From assembly GCA_038230835.1 (NCBI GenBank), contig JBBRMM010000030.1:1-35011 (forward strand): a DNA stretch of 35,011 nucleotides, in the 5' to 3' direction. How positions within the stretch are numbered: position 1 is the first letter of the stretch; each line of letters starts with the position of its first letter. Source of the DNA: DASUHT01 sp038230835 (GTDB taxonomy: Bacteria; Actinomycetota; Thermoleophilia; Gaiellales; JAICJC01). A program made the position numbers and the translations under genes. Positions 6,981 to 14,499 of the stretch are shown piece by piece. A model generated the notes under the pieces. It was given only the letters and a program-made list of their open reading frames with translations. It was not told the origin of the DNA and ran no database searches.

Positions 6981-8173
6981 GCGCCGTCTCGGACGATCTC
7001 ACCACCGCCGCCCGCTCGTCTGCGCGCATCCTGGCAGCCGCGCCGGCCGCCGCTCGCAACGCCGCTCTGACCGAACTCGCCGCCACAATCGAACTGCGCG
7101 CCGCCGAGATCCTCGACGCCAACGCCCGCGACGTCGAGGGGGCGCACGCCCAGCGTGCGGCCATCGTCGATCGGCTGACGCTGACCGGCGACCGGGTGCA
7201 CGGGATGGCCGCCGCGGTGCGGGCCGTGGCTGCACTGCCCGATCCGATCGGCGAGGTGGTCGCCGACCACCGGCGTACGGACGGCCTGCACATCCAGAAG
7301 CTGCGCGTCCCGCTGGGTGTGGTCGCGGTGGTGTACGAGGCGCGTCCGAACGTGACCACCGACGCCGTCGCGCTGACTCTCAAGTCGGGCAACGCCTGCA
7401 TTCTCCGCGGATCCCAGCTGGCCGCGTCCAGCAACGCCGTGCTCACCGAGATCGCACGCGCGGCGGTGGAGGCCTCGGGACTGCCGGCCGACTCGGTGTC
7501 CGAGCTCGGCGGTGACCGGGACGCCCTGCGCGCGTTCGTCGCCCGCCCGAACGCCGCAGACGTGGTGATCCCGCGGGGCGGTGAGGAGCTCAAGCGGTTC
7601 CTGCTCGAACATTCGCGGGTGCCGGTGCTGGCCGCGGGCGGCGGAAACTGCCACATCTATGTCGACGCCGCCGCCGATGCCGGGATGGCGGAGGCGATCG
7701 CGATCAACGCCAAGACCCATCGCCCCGGCGTCTGCAACGCGGCCGAGACGCTGCTCGTGCATCGCGACCGCGCCGACCTGCTGAACGCGATCGCGGCCGC
7801 CCTGGAGCGAGCCGGGGTCGAATTGGTGGACGGCGAGGAGGGCTGGGCGACCGAGTTCCTGGACATGAAGATGGGCGTGCGTCTCGTCGACTCGCTGGAT
7901 CAGGCGCTCGACCACATCGCCCGCTACGGCACCGGTCACTCGGAGGCTATCGTGACCGCCGATCCCGAGGCTGCCCGCCGGTTCGCGACCGAGGTCGACG
8001 CGGCCGCGGTGTACGTGAACGCGTCCACACGCTTCACCGACGGCGCCGAGTTCGGCAAGGGCGCCGAGATCGGGATCTCGACCAACCGCCTGCACGCACG
8101 AGGCCCGGTCGGGCTGGAGGAGCTGACCACCACCAAGTACGTCGTCCACGGCGACGGTCACATCCGCACGTGA
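6977..8173 (+). CDS. proA: Glutamate-5-semialdehyde dehydrogenase (gamma-glutamyl phosphate reductase)
   Basis: Reduces gamma-glutamyl phosphate with NADPH to glutamate semialdehyde, the step after ProB. The 398-residue protein belongs to the aldehyde dehydrogenase superfamily. The catalytic cysteine is Cys253 in RPGVCNAAETLLV. LGVVAVVYEARPNVT and LKSGNACILRGS form the cofactor-binding region, and VYVNASTRFTDGAEFG...EIGISTNRLHARGP is the family's C-terminal signature. The ATG overlaps the proB stop, so synthesis of the two is coupled. proC is not in the window. Confidence 0.97.
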   Translation: MSAVSDDLTTAARSSARILAAAPAAARNAALTELAATIELRAAEILDANARDVEGAHAQRAAIVDRLTLTGDRVHGMAAAVRAVAALPDPIGEVVADHRRTDGLHIQKLRVPLGVVAVVYEARPNVTTDAVALTLKSGNACILRGSQLAASSNAVLTEIARAAVEASGLPADSVSELGGDRDALRAFVARPNAADVVIPRGGEELKRFLLEHSRVPVLAAGGGNCHIYVDAAADAGMAEAIAINAKTHRPGVCNAAETLLVHRDRADLLNAIAAALERAGVELVDGEEGWATEFLDMKMGVRLVDSLDQALDHIARYGTGHSEAIVTADPEAARRFATEVDAAAVYVNASTRFTDGAEFGKGAEIGISTNRLHARGPVGLEELTTTKYVVHGDGHIRT

Positions 8174-8224
8174 TCCGCGCGTGAACCTCGCAACCGCGTC
8201 GGCCGGTGCGCCGTCTGTTCGGCG

Positions 8225-9457
8225 ATGCGTCGCGCGGTGATCACCGGCCTGGGGGCCGTTACCCCGGTCGGCAACGATGTCCCTCAGACCTGGTCGAACC
8301 TGGTCGCCGGCCGCAGCGGCATCGGCCACATCACCCGCTTCGACCCGGCACCCTTCCCTGTCACCATCGCCGGCGAGGTGACCGGGTTCGACCCCGCGGC
8401 GGCGATGCCCGCCAAGGAGGTGCGGCGCACCGGTCGCGAGGTGCACCTGGGCGTGGCGGCAGCGGTCGAGGCGGTGGCGGACGCGGGGTTCACGGTCACC
8501 GACCCGACTCGGGTCGGCGTGATCATCGGAAGCTGCGTGGGCGGGATGGAGTACACGCTCGAGCAGCAGAGCGTGTTCGAGAAGCGGGGAGTCGGCCGCG
8601 TCTCGCCGCACTGGATCCCCAACATGCTGCCTGACACCAGCACGAGCCATGTGGCGACGATGATCGGCGCGCGGGGGGTGAACTACGCGATTCTCGGTGC
8701 ATGCGCCACCGGCACCGATGCGATCGGCGACGCCGGCGAGGTGATCCGCCGCGGCCAGGCCGACGCCATCCTCGCCGGCGGCACCGAGGCGGTGGTGATG
8801 CCTCTGGTGCTGGCCGGATTCTGCGCCATGCGGGCATTGGCCGGGGACGGGGACGACCCGGCGGCCGCATCGCGCCCGTTCGACATCCACCGCTCGGGCT
8901 TCGTGCTGTCGGAGGGAGCGGCGGTCGTCCTCGTCGAGGAGCTCGAGCACGCCCGCGCGCGCGGAGCGCGTATCTACTGCGAGGTGGCGGGCTACGGGAT
9001 CTCCAACGACGCCCACCACGTGGCCACCCCCCACCCCGAGTCGCTGGGAGTGATCGAGATGATGCGGGCAGCGCTGCACCGTGCCGGGATCGCACCCGGC
9101 GAGATCGACTACATCAACGCCCACGGCACCGGCACACCCTACAACGACCCGGCCGAGACCAAGGCGATCAAGGCCGTGTTCGGCGACCACGCGCACCGGA
9201 TGGCGGTGTCGTCGATCAAGTCGATGATCGGCCACAGCTTCGGTGCGGCGGGGGCCATCGAGGCGATATCCACCGCGCTCACCATCCACCACGGGGTGAT
9301 CCCGCCCACGATCAACCTGCACGACCCCGATCCCGAATGCGACCTCGACTACGTCCCCAACGTGGCCCGTGAGGCCGACGTGCGGCTGGCGCTCTCCAAC
9401 TCGATGGGCCTGGGCGGCCACAACGGCTGTGTGATCCTCCGCCGGTTGGACGACTGA
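8225..9457 (+). CDS. fabF: Beta-ketoacyl-ACP synthase II
   Basis: Condenses malonyl-ACP with acyl-ACP in fatty-acid elongation. At 410 residues the length is normal. The thiolase-fold active site is complete: Cys160 in GACATGTDAI, the histidine of NAHGTGTPYND and the second histidine of GHSFGAAGAIEA. The end ...LSNSMGLGGHNGCVILRR is typical. It starts 51 bp after proA and may be read from the same transcript; a clear promoter is not visible in the gap. It stands apart from other fatty-acid genes (no fabD, acpP or fabG near it), so it could instead serve a specialised lipid pathway. The family is certain. Confidence 0.95.
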   Translation: MRRAVITGLGAVTPVGNDVPQTWSNLVAGRSGIGHITRFDPAPFPVTIAGEVTGFDPAAAMPAKEVRRTGREVHLGVAAAVEAVADAGFTVTDPTRVGVIIGSCVGGMEYTLEQQSVFEKRGVGRVSPHWIPNMLPDTSTSHVATMIGARGVNYAILGACATGTDAIGDAGEVIRRGQADAILAGGTEAVVMPLVLAGFCAMRALAGDGDDPAAASRPFDIHRSGFVLSEGAAVVLVEELEHARARGARIYCEVAGYGISNDAHHVATPHPESLGVIEMMRAALHRAGIAPGEIDYINAHGTGTPYNDPAETKAIKAVFGDHAHRMAVSSIKSMIGHSFGAAGAIEAISTALTIHHGVIPPTINLHDPDPECDLDYVPNVAREADVRLALSNSMGLGGHNGCVILRRLDD

Positions 9458-9476
9458 CGCTTCGGGGTCGAGCGGA

Positions 9477-10097
9477 CTACTCCAGGCCCACCCGCCGCCC
9501 GTCGGCAAGGGCACGGGTGTGGACGACCTGGTCGATCAACCCGTACTCCAGCGCCTGCTCGGGGGTCGTGAAGTTGTCGCGCTGGGTGTCGTCGTGGATC
9601 CGCTCGGGGGTGTGCCCGGTGTCGGCGGCCAGCATCTCCTCCATCCGCCGCTGGAGGGCGAGAATCTCGCGGGCGCGGATCTCGATGTCGGTCGCCTGAC
9701 CCTCGAACCCGGACGTGTGGCCCTGGTGGATCATGATCTTCGAGTTGGGGAGCGCGAGCCGCTTGCCCCTCGCCCCGCCGGCCAGCAGGATCGCACCCAT
9801 CGACATTGCCATCCCGAAGCAGATGGTCTGCACGTCGGGCTTGATGAAGCGCATCGTGTCGTAGATCGCCATGCCGGCGTACACGTCTCCGCCGGGGGAG
9901 TTGACGTAGAGCGAGATGTCCTTGTCGGGATCGTCGGACTCCAGATGGATCAGCTGGGCCACGATCAGGTTGGCCACGTCCGAAGCGACCGGCGTGCCCA
10001 GAAAGACGATGCGGTCGTTGAGCAGCCGCGAGTAGATGTCGAACGAGCGCTCGCCGCGCGAGGTCTGCTCGACCACCATCGGGATCAGCGGGGACAT
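9477..10097 (-). CDS. clpP: ATP-dependent Clp protease proteolytic subunit
   Basis: A serine peptidase of 206 residues that forms the barrel of Clp proteases, working with ClpX or ClpC in the cytoplasm. The catalytic triad is readable: Ser99 in GMAMSMGA, His124 in MIHQG and the aspartate of HDDTQRDNF (about 170). The ATG at 10097 follows an AGGAGG ribosome site 7 nt upstream; the longer open frame to 10679 is shadow. No clpX or tig gene is adjacent, and actinobacteria often carry several clpP copies. It is divergent from an SRPBCC-ArsR pair whose operators lie over its probable promoter. Confidence 0.95.
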   Translation of the reverse strand: MSPLIPMVVEQTSRGERSFDIYSRLLNDRIVFLGTPVASDVANLIVAQLIHLESDDPDKDISLYVNSPGGDVYAGMAIYDTMRFIKPDVQTICFGMAMSMGAILLAGGARGKRLALPNSKIMIHQGHTSGFEGQATDIEIRAREILALQRRMEEMLAADTGHTPERIHDDTQRDNFTTPEQALEYGLIDQVVHTRALADGRRVGLE

Positions 10098-10122
10098 GGG
10101 CCGGCCTCCTGTGCGGTACACT

Positions 10123-10171
10123 TTGCAACCATTGAGTTGCGGATCATATGCGCAACCATTCAGTTGCGCAA
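10123..10171. promoter_or_regulatory. Divergent promoters with two palindromic operators (clpP / SRPBCC-ArsR)
   Basis: Two near-identical palindromes, GCAACCATTGAGTTGC (10125-10140) and GCAACCATTCAGTTGC (10152-10167), lie 27 bp apart centre to centre; the second extends to TGCGCAAC...GTTGCGCA. For clpP, TTGCGC (10166-10171) and TATGAT (10143-10148) on the minus strand are 17 bp apart, with the second operator inside the spacer. For the plus-strand genes, TTGCAA (10123-10128) and ATATGC (10146-10151) are 17 bp apart. GCAAC...GTTGC dyads are typical targets of ArsR-like repressors paired with SRPBCC proteins. Binding by the local ArsR is inference. Confidence 0.7.
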
Positions 10172-10188
10172 ACACGGAGGAGGCCCTC

Positions 10189-10518
10189 ATGCAGGAGCAG
10201 CGAGTGGAGCGCAGCACCGACCTGCCGCTGGAGCAGGACGACGCCTGGCGCGCGGTCGCCGAACCCGACGAGCTCGAGCGCTGGCTCGCGCCCGAGGTGG
10301 AGCTCGACCTCCGCGAGGGCGGCGGGATCGTCGTCCGCGAGCACGGCGACGAGCGCCACGGCACGGTGGTCGAGGTCGAACCGCCGCGGCGCTGGGTGTT
10401 CCAGTGGGACGACGGCGAGGGCTCCACGGTCGAGATCAGCGTCGAGCCCGCCCACCCGGGGACGCGCATCCACGTCGTCGAGCGCAGCCCGGCCGAGGCA
10501 CTCGCCCTCGCAGCATGA
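10189..10518 (+). CDS. SRPBCC (AHSA1/START-like) domain protein
   Basis: A 109-residue protein with the AHSA1-type helix-grip fold: an opening strand with VERSTDLPLEQDDAWRAVAE, then LERWLAPEVELDLREGG and a strand pair PPRRWVFQWDDG...VEISVEPA. Such proteins bind hydrophobic ligands and are very often paired with an ArsR regulator, as here. The ATG at 10189 is set by a GGAGGAGG ribosome site. It overlaps the ArsR start by 4 bp (ATGA). It is slightly shorter than most relatives (about 140-160 residues), lacking part of the usual C-terminal helix. Ligand unknown. Confidence 0.8.
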   Translation: MQEQRVERSTDLPLEQDDAWRAVAEPDELERWLAPEVELDLREGGGIVVREHGDERHGTVVEVEPPRRWVFQWDDGEGSTVEISVEPAHPGTRIHVVERSPAEALALAA

Positions 10519-10850
10519 CCGACGCCTCCGTCGGGGCGACCTTCACGGCGTTGTCCGACCCCACCCGCCGGCAACTGGTGGGCATGATCGCCGAGCGCGG
10601 CAGCGTGACCGCCAGCGAGGTGGCGCGGGAGCTGCCGATCACCCGCCAGGCCGTCGCCAAGCACCTGGCGGTGCTGCACGACGCCGGCCTGGCCGTGCCG
10701 GCGCGGGCCGGCCGCGAGACCCGATACGCGCTGGAGCCGAGCGGCCTGGTCGACGCCGCCGCGTGGATGACGCAGGTCGGCGCCGAATGGGACGTGCGGC
10801 TACGCCGCCTCCAGGAGCATGCCGCGTCCGCGGATCGCCGCGCAGGCTAG
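10515..10850 (+). CDS. ArsR-family transcriptional repressor
   Basis: A 111-residue winged-helix regulator. The start FTALSDPTRRQLVGMIAERG is typical, followed by the recognition region ITRQAVAKHLAVLHDAGLA and the wing ARAGRETRYALEP. No metal-binding cysteine pair (CxC) is present, so it is more likely of the non-metal, SRPBCC-associated subgroup. It is coupled to the SRPBCC gene by an ATGA overlap and probably binds the two dyads upstream of that gene, controlling both its own operon and clpP. The target is inferred from position. Confidence 0.9.
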   Translation: MTDASVGATFTALSDPTRRQLVGMIAERGSVTASEVARELPITRQAVAKHLAVLHDAGLAVPARAGRETRYALEPSGLVDAAAWMTQVGAEWDVRLRRLQEHAASADRRAG

Positions 10851-10860
10851 GGGCCACCGG

Positions 10861-10866
10861 TATCCT
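10861..10866 (+). promoter_or_regulatory. Leaderless-type -10 hexamer for the E1-alpha gene
   Basis: TATCCT lies 8 nt before the ATG at 10875, with no ribosome-binding sequence between. Confidence 0.5.
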
Positions 10867-10874
10867 GAGCCGCG

Positions 10875-11903
10875 ATGTCGACCGTCCGCCAGGCTGACCC
10901 GCTGCTGTCGCGCGACGACGCCCGCGGGTTGGGCCTCGACCGGGAGCGGCTGATTTCCATGTTTCGCGACATGCTGGCCACGCGGTTGATCGAAGAGCGC
11001 GGGAACCTGCTCTTCAAAGCCGGCAGGCTGCCCGGCAGCTACTACACCGGGCGCGGCAACGAGGCCGCGTCGATCGGCGTGGCCAGCGCGATGGGCGAGC
11101 TTGACGTGGCCTCGCCGCTGCACCGCAACCTGGGCGTGCACGTCACCCGCGGCGTGCCGCCGACGGCCATCTTCTGCCAGTTCATGGGCCGCGAGGGCGG
11201 AGCCACCCGTGGTCGCGACTCGAACCTGCGCTCGAACGACTTCGGACCGGGCGCCGGCCTGCTGGCCGGTGTCAGCCACCTGCCGGCCATGATCCCGGTC
11301 ATCACCGGCATCGCGTTGGCGTTCCAGCTGCGGCGCGAGGCGAGGGTTGCGATCGGCTGGTGCGGCGACGGCGCGGCGGCCCGCGGCGACATGCACGAGG
11401 CGATGAATCTCGCCGGCGTCCGCAGGCTGCCGATCGTCTACGTGATCGACAACAACCAGTACGCGTACTCGACTCCCAACCGGCTCTCGTTCGGGTGCGC
11501 CAAGCTGGCCGATCGTGGCCCGGCCTACGGTTTCGAGGGCATCGTGGTGGACGGCACCGACGTGCTGACGGTGCACCGGGAGGCTCGCAAGGCGATCGAG
11601 AGGGCCCGCGGCGGTGGCGGGCCGACGCTGCTCGAGCTGGTCACGCTGCGCATGGAGGGGCACGCCGTCCACGACGATGCCTCGTATGTCCCGAGCGAGC
11701 TCCGCGCCGAGTACGCGGCCAAGGACCCTGTCGAGCGATTCCGCGCCTGGCTGCAGGTCAACGAGGACGCGCGGGACAGCGAGCTGTCCACGATCGAGGG
11801 CGAGATCCGGGCCTGGATCGACCAGGGTGTGGCGGAGGCCGAAGCCAGCCCCCAGCCCGATCCCATGCAGGTGCTCGACGGGGTCTTCGCGAGCGCCGGA
11901 TAG
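10875..11903 (+). CDS. Thiamine-diphosphate-dependent dehydrogenase E1 component, alpha subunit
   Basis: The alpha subunit of a 2-oxo-acid (pyruvate or branched-chain) or acetoin-type dehydrogenase, which decarboxylates the substrate using ThDP. It has 342 residues. The ThDP motif is intact: GDGAAARGDMHEAMNLAG...IVYVIDNNQYAYSTP. YYTGRGNEAASIG near residue 60 and the loop RMEGHAVHDDASYVP also fit the family. A beta subunit and E2 are normally adjacent but absent here; the next gene is an unrelated small protein, so the partner must be encoded elsewhere. The exact substrate cannot be assigned from the sequence. Confidence 0.88.
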   Translation: MSTVRQADPLLSRDDARGLGLDRERLISMFRDMLATRLIEERGNLLFKAGRLPGSYYTGRGNEAASIGVASAMGELDVASPLHRNLGVHVTRGVPPTAIFCQFMGREGGATRGRDSNLRSNDFGPGAGLLAGVSHLPAMIPVITGIALAFQLRREARVAIGWCGDGAAARGDMHEAMNLAGVRRLPIVYVIDNNQYAYSTPNRLSFGCAKLADRGPAYGFEGIVVDGTDVLTVHREARKAIERARGGGGPTLLELVTLRMEGHAVHDDASYVPSELRAEYAAKDPVERFRAWLQVNEDARDSELSTIEGEIRAWIDQGVAEAEASPQPDPMQVLDGVFASAG

Positions 11904-11924
11904 CGGGCGCGCCGACCCAACCGC

Positions 11925-11930
11925 TATTCT
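11925..11930 (+). promoter_or_regulatory. Leaderless-type -10 hexamer for the 88-residue protein gene
   Basis: TATTCT ends 7 nt before the ATG at 11938, so this small gene can be transcribed independently of the E1-alpha gene. Confidence 0.55.
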
Positions 11931-11937
11931 GAGCGGC

Positions 11938-12204
11938 ATGGAAGACCCCTTCGGCATGTTCGGCGACCCCGAGGAACTGCAGAAGCAGATGGCAGCCTTC
12001 ATGGAGCAGGCCCAGCAGGGCCAGCGGGTCGCGTTCGCCGACCAGGCGATCAACCTGGCGGTGGGCATCACGGTCGCGGCGATCGGGCGCATGGAGCTGA
12101 CCGGTACCGCCGACGCGCAGGCGATGCAGGTGCGCGACGCGATCCGGATGATCTTCCCCGAAGCCGTCACGCTGGTGCGCGAGGCGCGACAGGGCCTGGC
12201 CTGA
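11938..12204 (+). CDS. Small hypothetical protein (88 aa)
   Basis: Not recognised. The protein is mostly helical and soluble-looking, starting MEDPFGMFGDPEELQKQMAAF with a glutamine-rich amphipathic stretch (EQAQQGQR) and ending in a second helix FPEAVTLVREARQGLA. The ATG is preceded by a leaderless-type promoter and in-frame coding statistics look normal. It is convergent with the next minus-strand gene, only 3 bp from its stop codon. Confidence 0.65.
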   Translation: MEDPFGMFGDPEELQKQMAAFMEQAQQGQRVAFADQAINLAVGITVAAIGRMELTGTADAQAMQVRDAIRMIFPEAVTLVREARQGLA

Positions 12205-12207
12205 GCA

Positions 12208-12501
12208 TCAGCCGAGCGGGGCGAGGCCGACGTCGCCGAGCAGGCTGACGCTGAACTCGCCGGGCTCGTCCGCGATCGACCAGCGCTCGAAGAACGTGCG
12301 CGCGTTCTCGACACTCTCCCAGGATGCGACCGCGTAGAACGCCGAATCGTCGTCGGCGTACCAGGCGCGGTGAAAGGTGCAGCCGAGCTCACGCGCGCTC
12401 GCAGCCATCTCCGCCGTGATCATCCGCACCCGCTTCTCGTACAGATCACGCGCGGTCCGGCCATCCGGTGTCGGGCAGGGCACGGTGAACAGCAGCCACA
12501 C
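12208..12501 (-). CDS. Small hypothetical protein, possible dimeric alpha-beta barrel fold
   Basis: A 97-residue protein starting VWLLFTVPCPTPDGRTARDL. The pattern (strand, long helix, HRAWYADDDSAFYAVASW, helix, strand) resembles small ferredoxin-like/ABM-type domains, but no family could be named with certainty. The GTG at 12501 was chosen because TATGAT lies 6 nt upstream and strand one begins immediately; the longer open frame runs into the OsmC gene and is not supported. Its own promoter overlaps the 3' end region of the OsmC-like gene. Confidence 0.65.
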   Translation of the reverse strand: MWLLFTVPCPTPDGRTARDLYEKRVRMITAEMAASARELGCTFHRAWYADDDSAFYAVASWESVENARTFFERWSIADEPGEFSVSLLGDVGLAPLG

Positions 12502-12507
12502 CCCACG

Positions 12508-12513
12508 ATCATA
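12508..12513 (-). promoter_or_regulatory. Leaderless-type -10 hexamer for the 97-residue protein gene
   Basis: TATGAT on the minus strand ends 6 nt before the GTG at 12501. Confidence 0.6.
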
Positions 12514-12536
12514 AACCTTCGCGCCGGTTCGAGCGC

Positions 12537-12974
12537 CTATTCGATGATCCGCCAGTCGGTGCGCACCTCGGCGGTGGTCGACGCCGAGATGAAGCAGTCG
12601 CGCTCGGCCTTGGTGGTGAGCCCGCGGGCGGCCTCGACGTGGCCACCCGCGACCTTCGCCATCACCACCATCTCCACCAGCTCGAAGGCGTACCGGCGGT
12701 CGCTCTCGCGGCGCGCGAGCCGGCCCACGGCGTGCGATCCGTAGTCCACCAGCTCGACGCCGGCGTGCGCTGCGTGGGCGATGAACGAGAGCATCGTGCA
12801 GGACTGGATCGAGGCCAGAAACAGATGCTCCGGGCTCCACTGCGAGTCGTCGCCGGCGGGGAAGTCGGGCGGCGGTGCGACGACCAGCGCGGGACGCTCC
12901 CCGGCGGTCACGGACGCGGCGCGGCCACCGGTCCACGCGAGTTCGGCGCGGTAGGAGAAGATCTTGGAGTCCAC
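12537..12974 (-). CDS. OsmC/Ohr-family peroxiredoxin-like protein
   Basis: A 145-residue protein with the OsmC fold. Features include SPEHLFLASIQSCTMLSFIAHAAHAG, where the single cysteine sits in the helix that normally carries the first redox cysteine. The second conserved position, usually VCP near the C-terminus, is DCFISAS here, so a second cysteine is retained. Members reduce organic hydroperoxides. The GTG at 12974 is preferred over the one at 12980 because TAGGGT lies 6 nt before it. The promoter falls inside the last codons of the lipoate-ligase gene. Peroxidase activity is expected but unproven. Confidence 0.82.
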   Translation of the reverse strand: MDSKIFSYRAELAWTGGRAASVTAGERPALVVAPPPDFPAGDDSQWSPEHLFLASIQSCTMLSFIAHAAHAGVELVDYGSHAVGRLARRESDRRYAFELVEMVVMAKVAGGHVEAARGLTTKAERDCFISASTTAEVRTDWRIIE

Positions 12975-12976
12975 GT

Positions 12977-13771
12977 TCACACCCTACCGCCGAGCACGGC
13001 CGTCACATCCGGATCGCACACCGCCGCCCACGGTCCGGCGTGCCAGCCGGGATCCAGATAGCGCTCGCCGAGCAGCCGCTCGGCATGGTCACGCTCCGCG
13101 GCGGACCAAGCGGGGGTGTCCGTGGGCCCGGCGTCCGCTCGGGTGAACGCCTGGAGCAGAGCGGCCGTCGCCCGCTCGATACCACCACCGACGTTGGCGA
13201 CATGATCGGGCCTGCTGGGAGACGGCCGCGGCGCGCCCTGCAGGTCGCCGCCACGCGGTCCCGCGAGGCAGGCCCGCAGCGCGTCCAGGTCGGCGTCGAC
13301 TAGCAACGTGCCGTGCACCAGCGTCGCGGCGGCCCCGCGATGGGCGGCGATCCCCGTCACCTTGCGGCCGCCGACGCGCACCGTGCGCTCGTCCGCGCAG
13401 GCGTCCACACCGAGCAGGTGGCAGGCGCGCACCATGGAGCGCAGGAACGGCCCGTACATGGCCGGCACACCCAGGCGGGCGGCGGGATGCCCGGGGGGGA
13501 CGACCAACGCCACGCACGCCACGCCCCGGTCCAGATACACGGCACCGCCGCCGGTGAACCGCCGCCAGACGCGCACGCCGCGCGCGGCGCAGGCCGCCGC
13601 GTCGACCTCCCAGTCAGGCCGCTGGAAGCGGCCGATGACGACCGCCGGAGGGCTGCTCCATACGGCCACCACGGGCTGGTCGGGACGCGACCGCACGAGC
13701 GCCTCGTCGAGCGCCAACCCACCGGGCGGATCGAGCAGCCCGGCCGACACCACCCTCGGCGACGGGCTCAC
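12977..13771 (-). CDS. Lipoate-protein ligase / octanoyltransferase family protein
   Basis: A 264-residue member of the biotin/lipoate A/B transferase family, which attaches lipoate or octanoate to the lipoyl domains of 2-oxo-acid dehydrogenases and GcvH. The RRFTGGGAVYLDRG motif (about 87-100) matches the family's RRxxGGGxVxHD box, and GGRKVTGIAAHRG contains the catalytic lysine. The length is close to LplA/LipM large domains; an accessory domain is reduced. The GTG at 13771 makes a GTGA overlap with the coiled-coil gene stop. Whether it is an ATP-using ligase or an octanoyltransferase cannot be decided here. Confidence 0.85.
   Translation of the reverse strand: MSPSPRVVSAGLLDPPGGLALDEALVRSRPDQPVVAVWSSPPAVVIGRFQRPDWEVDAAACAARGVRVWRRFTGGGAVYLDRGVACVALVVPPGHPAARLGVPAMYGPFLRSMVRACHLLGVDACADERTVRVGGRKVTGIAAHRGAAATLVHGTLLVDADLDALRACLAGPRGGDLQGAPRPSPSRPDHVANVGGGIERATAALLQAFTRADAGPTDTPAWSAAERDHAERLLGERYLDPGWHAGPWAAVCDPDVTAVLGGRV
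12981..12986 (-). promoter_or_regulatory. Leaderless-type -10 hexamer for the OsmC-like gene
   Basis: TAGGGT on the minus strand ends 6 nt before the GTG at 12974 and lies inside the 3' end of the preceding coding region. Confidence 0.5.
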
Positions 13772-14499
13772 GTCACGCGCTGGCCGCGGACCTCGACGCC
13801 CGCCCGGCCGAGCCGATGCGCCGCCGAGGGGGGTGCGTCGGCCGGCAACTCGAGCGCTCCCGGAAGCTTCGACACCACATCGTCCAGCGACTGGCGCAGC
13901 TCGCGCACCGAGCCTATCCGGGCCAGCTCGGCGGTCGCGGCCTCGCACCGCCAGGCGGACTGTGCGCAGGCCTCGACCGCATCCGCCTGCGCCCGCTCGG
14001 CGGTCGCGCAGTACTCGAGAGCGTCGCGGCGCATTGCCTCCGGACGCGGGTCGTCACGCACCGCCGCCAGCGGCTCGACCTCGAACGGCAGGTCGAGCAG
14101 GAGGTCGACCAGCCCCGCCCGCTCAGCCGCGAGCCGGTCGCGCTCGTCGCGGCTGGCCAGCCTGGCCGCGTCGACTTGCCGCTCGGCCTCGGCCGCCTCC
14201 TCGCGGTACGGAGCGGAGTCGACGCCCGCGGCGGCTGCAACCTCCGCCAGCTCCACCGCCCGCTGCCAGACGCCGATCAGCGGTCCCTGGGCGACCCAGT
14301 CGCGCTCGAGCTCACGGGTGATGGCGGTGATCGCCGCGCGCCGGATGCTGATCGCGGCAGCGAGTTCGGGCACGCGCTGCTGCAGGCGCCGACCGTCCTC
14401 GATCTCGCTTGCCAGGCGTTCCGCGCGGTCGACCAGCTCGCGCAGCTGCACCGCCCGGTCGGCCAGTTCCAGCAGGCGTTCCAGCTCAGCCCGCGTCAT
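13768..14499 (-). CDS. Coiled-coil hypothetical protein
   Basis: A 243-residue, highly charged helical protein with long heptad-like stretches, for example AELERLLELADRAVQLRELV near the start and EEAAEAERQVDAARLASRDE in the middle. No membrane segments or signal peptide. No named family recognised. The ATG at 14499 overlaps the membrane-protein gene by 14 bp and its stop overlaps the lipoate-ligase gene, so it is locked into the operon. A scaffold or accessory role for the membrane protein is possible but speculative. Confidence 0.78.
   Translation of the reverse strand: MTRAELERLLELADRAVQLRELVDRAERLASEIEDGRRLQQRVPELAAAISIRRAAITAITRELERDWVAQGPLIGVWQRAVELAEVAAAAGVDSAPYREEAAEAERQVDAARLASRDERDRLAAERAGLVDLLLDLPFEVEPLAAVRDDPRPEAMRRDALEYCATAERAQADAVEACAQSAWRCEAATAELARIGSVRELRQSLDDVVSKLPGALELPADAPPSAAHRLGRAGVEVRGQRVT

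Noticed and set aside
9458..9476. Terminator between convergent fabF and clpP
   Set aside because: Only 19 bp separate the stops and no stem-loop could be found.
6698..9514. Minus-strand 938-codon open frame opposite proB, proA and fabF
   Set aside because: Composition (H, R, G, D-rich) and lack of any motif mark it as a shadow; proB, proA and fabF on the plus strand are complete.
10097..10679. Longer clpP start at 10679
   Set aside because: It would add 194 residues lying opposite the SRPBCC and ArsR genes; ClpP begins normally at 10097 with a good ribosome site.
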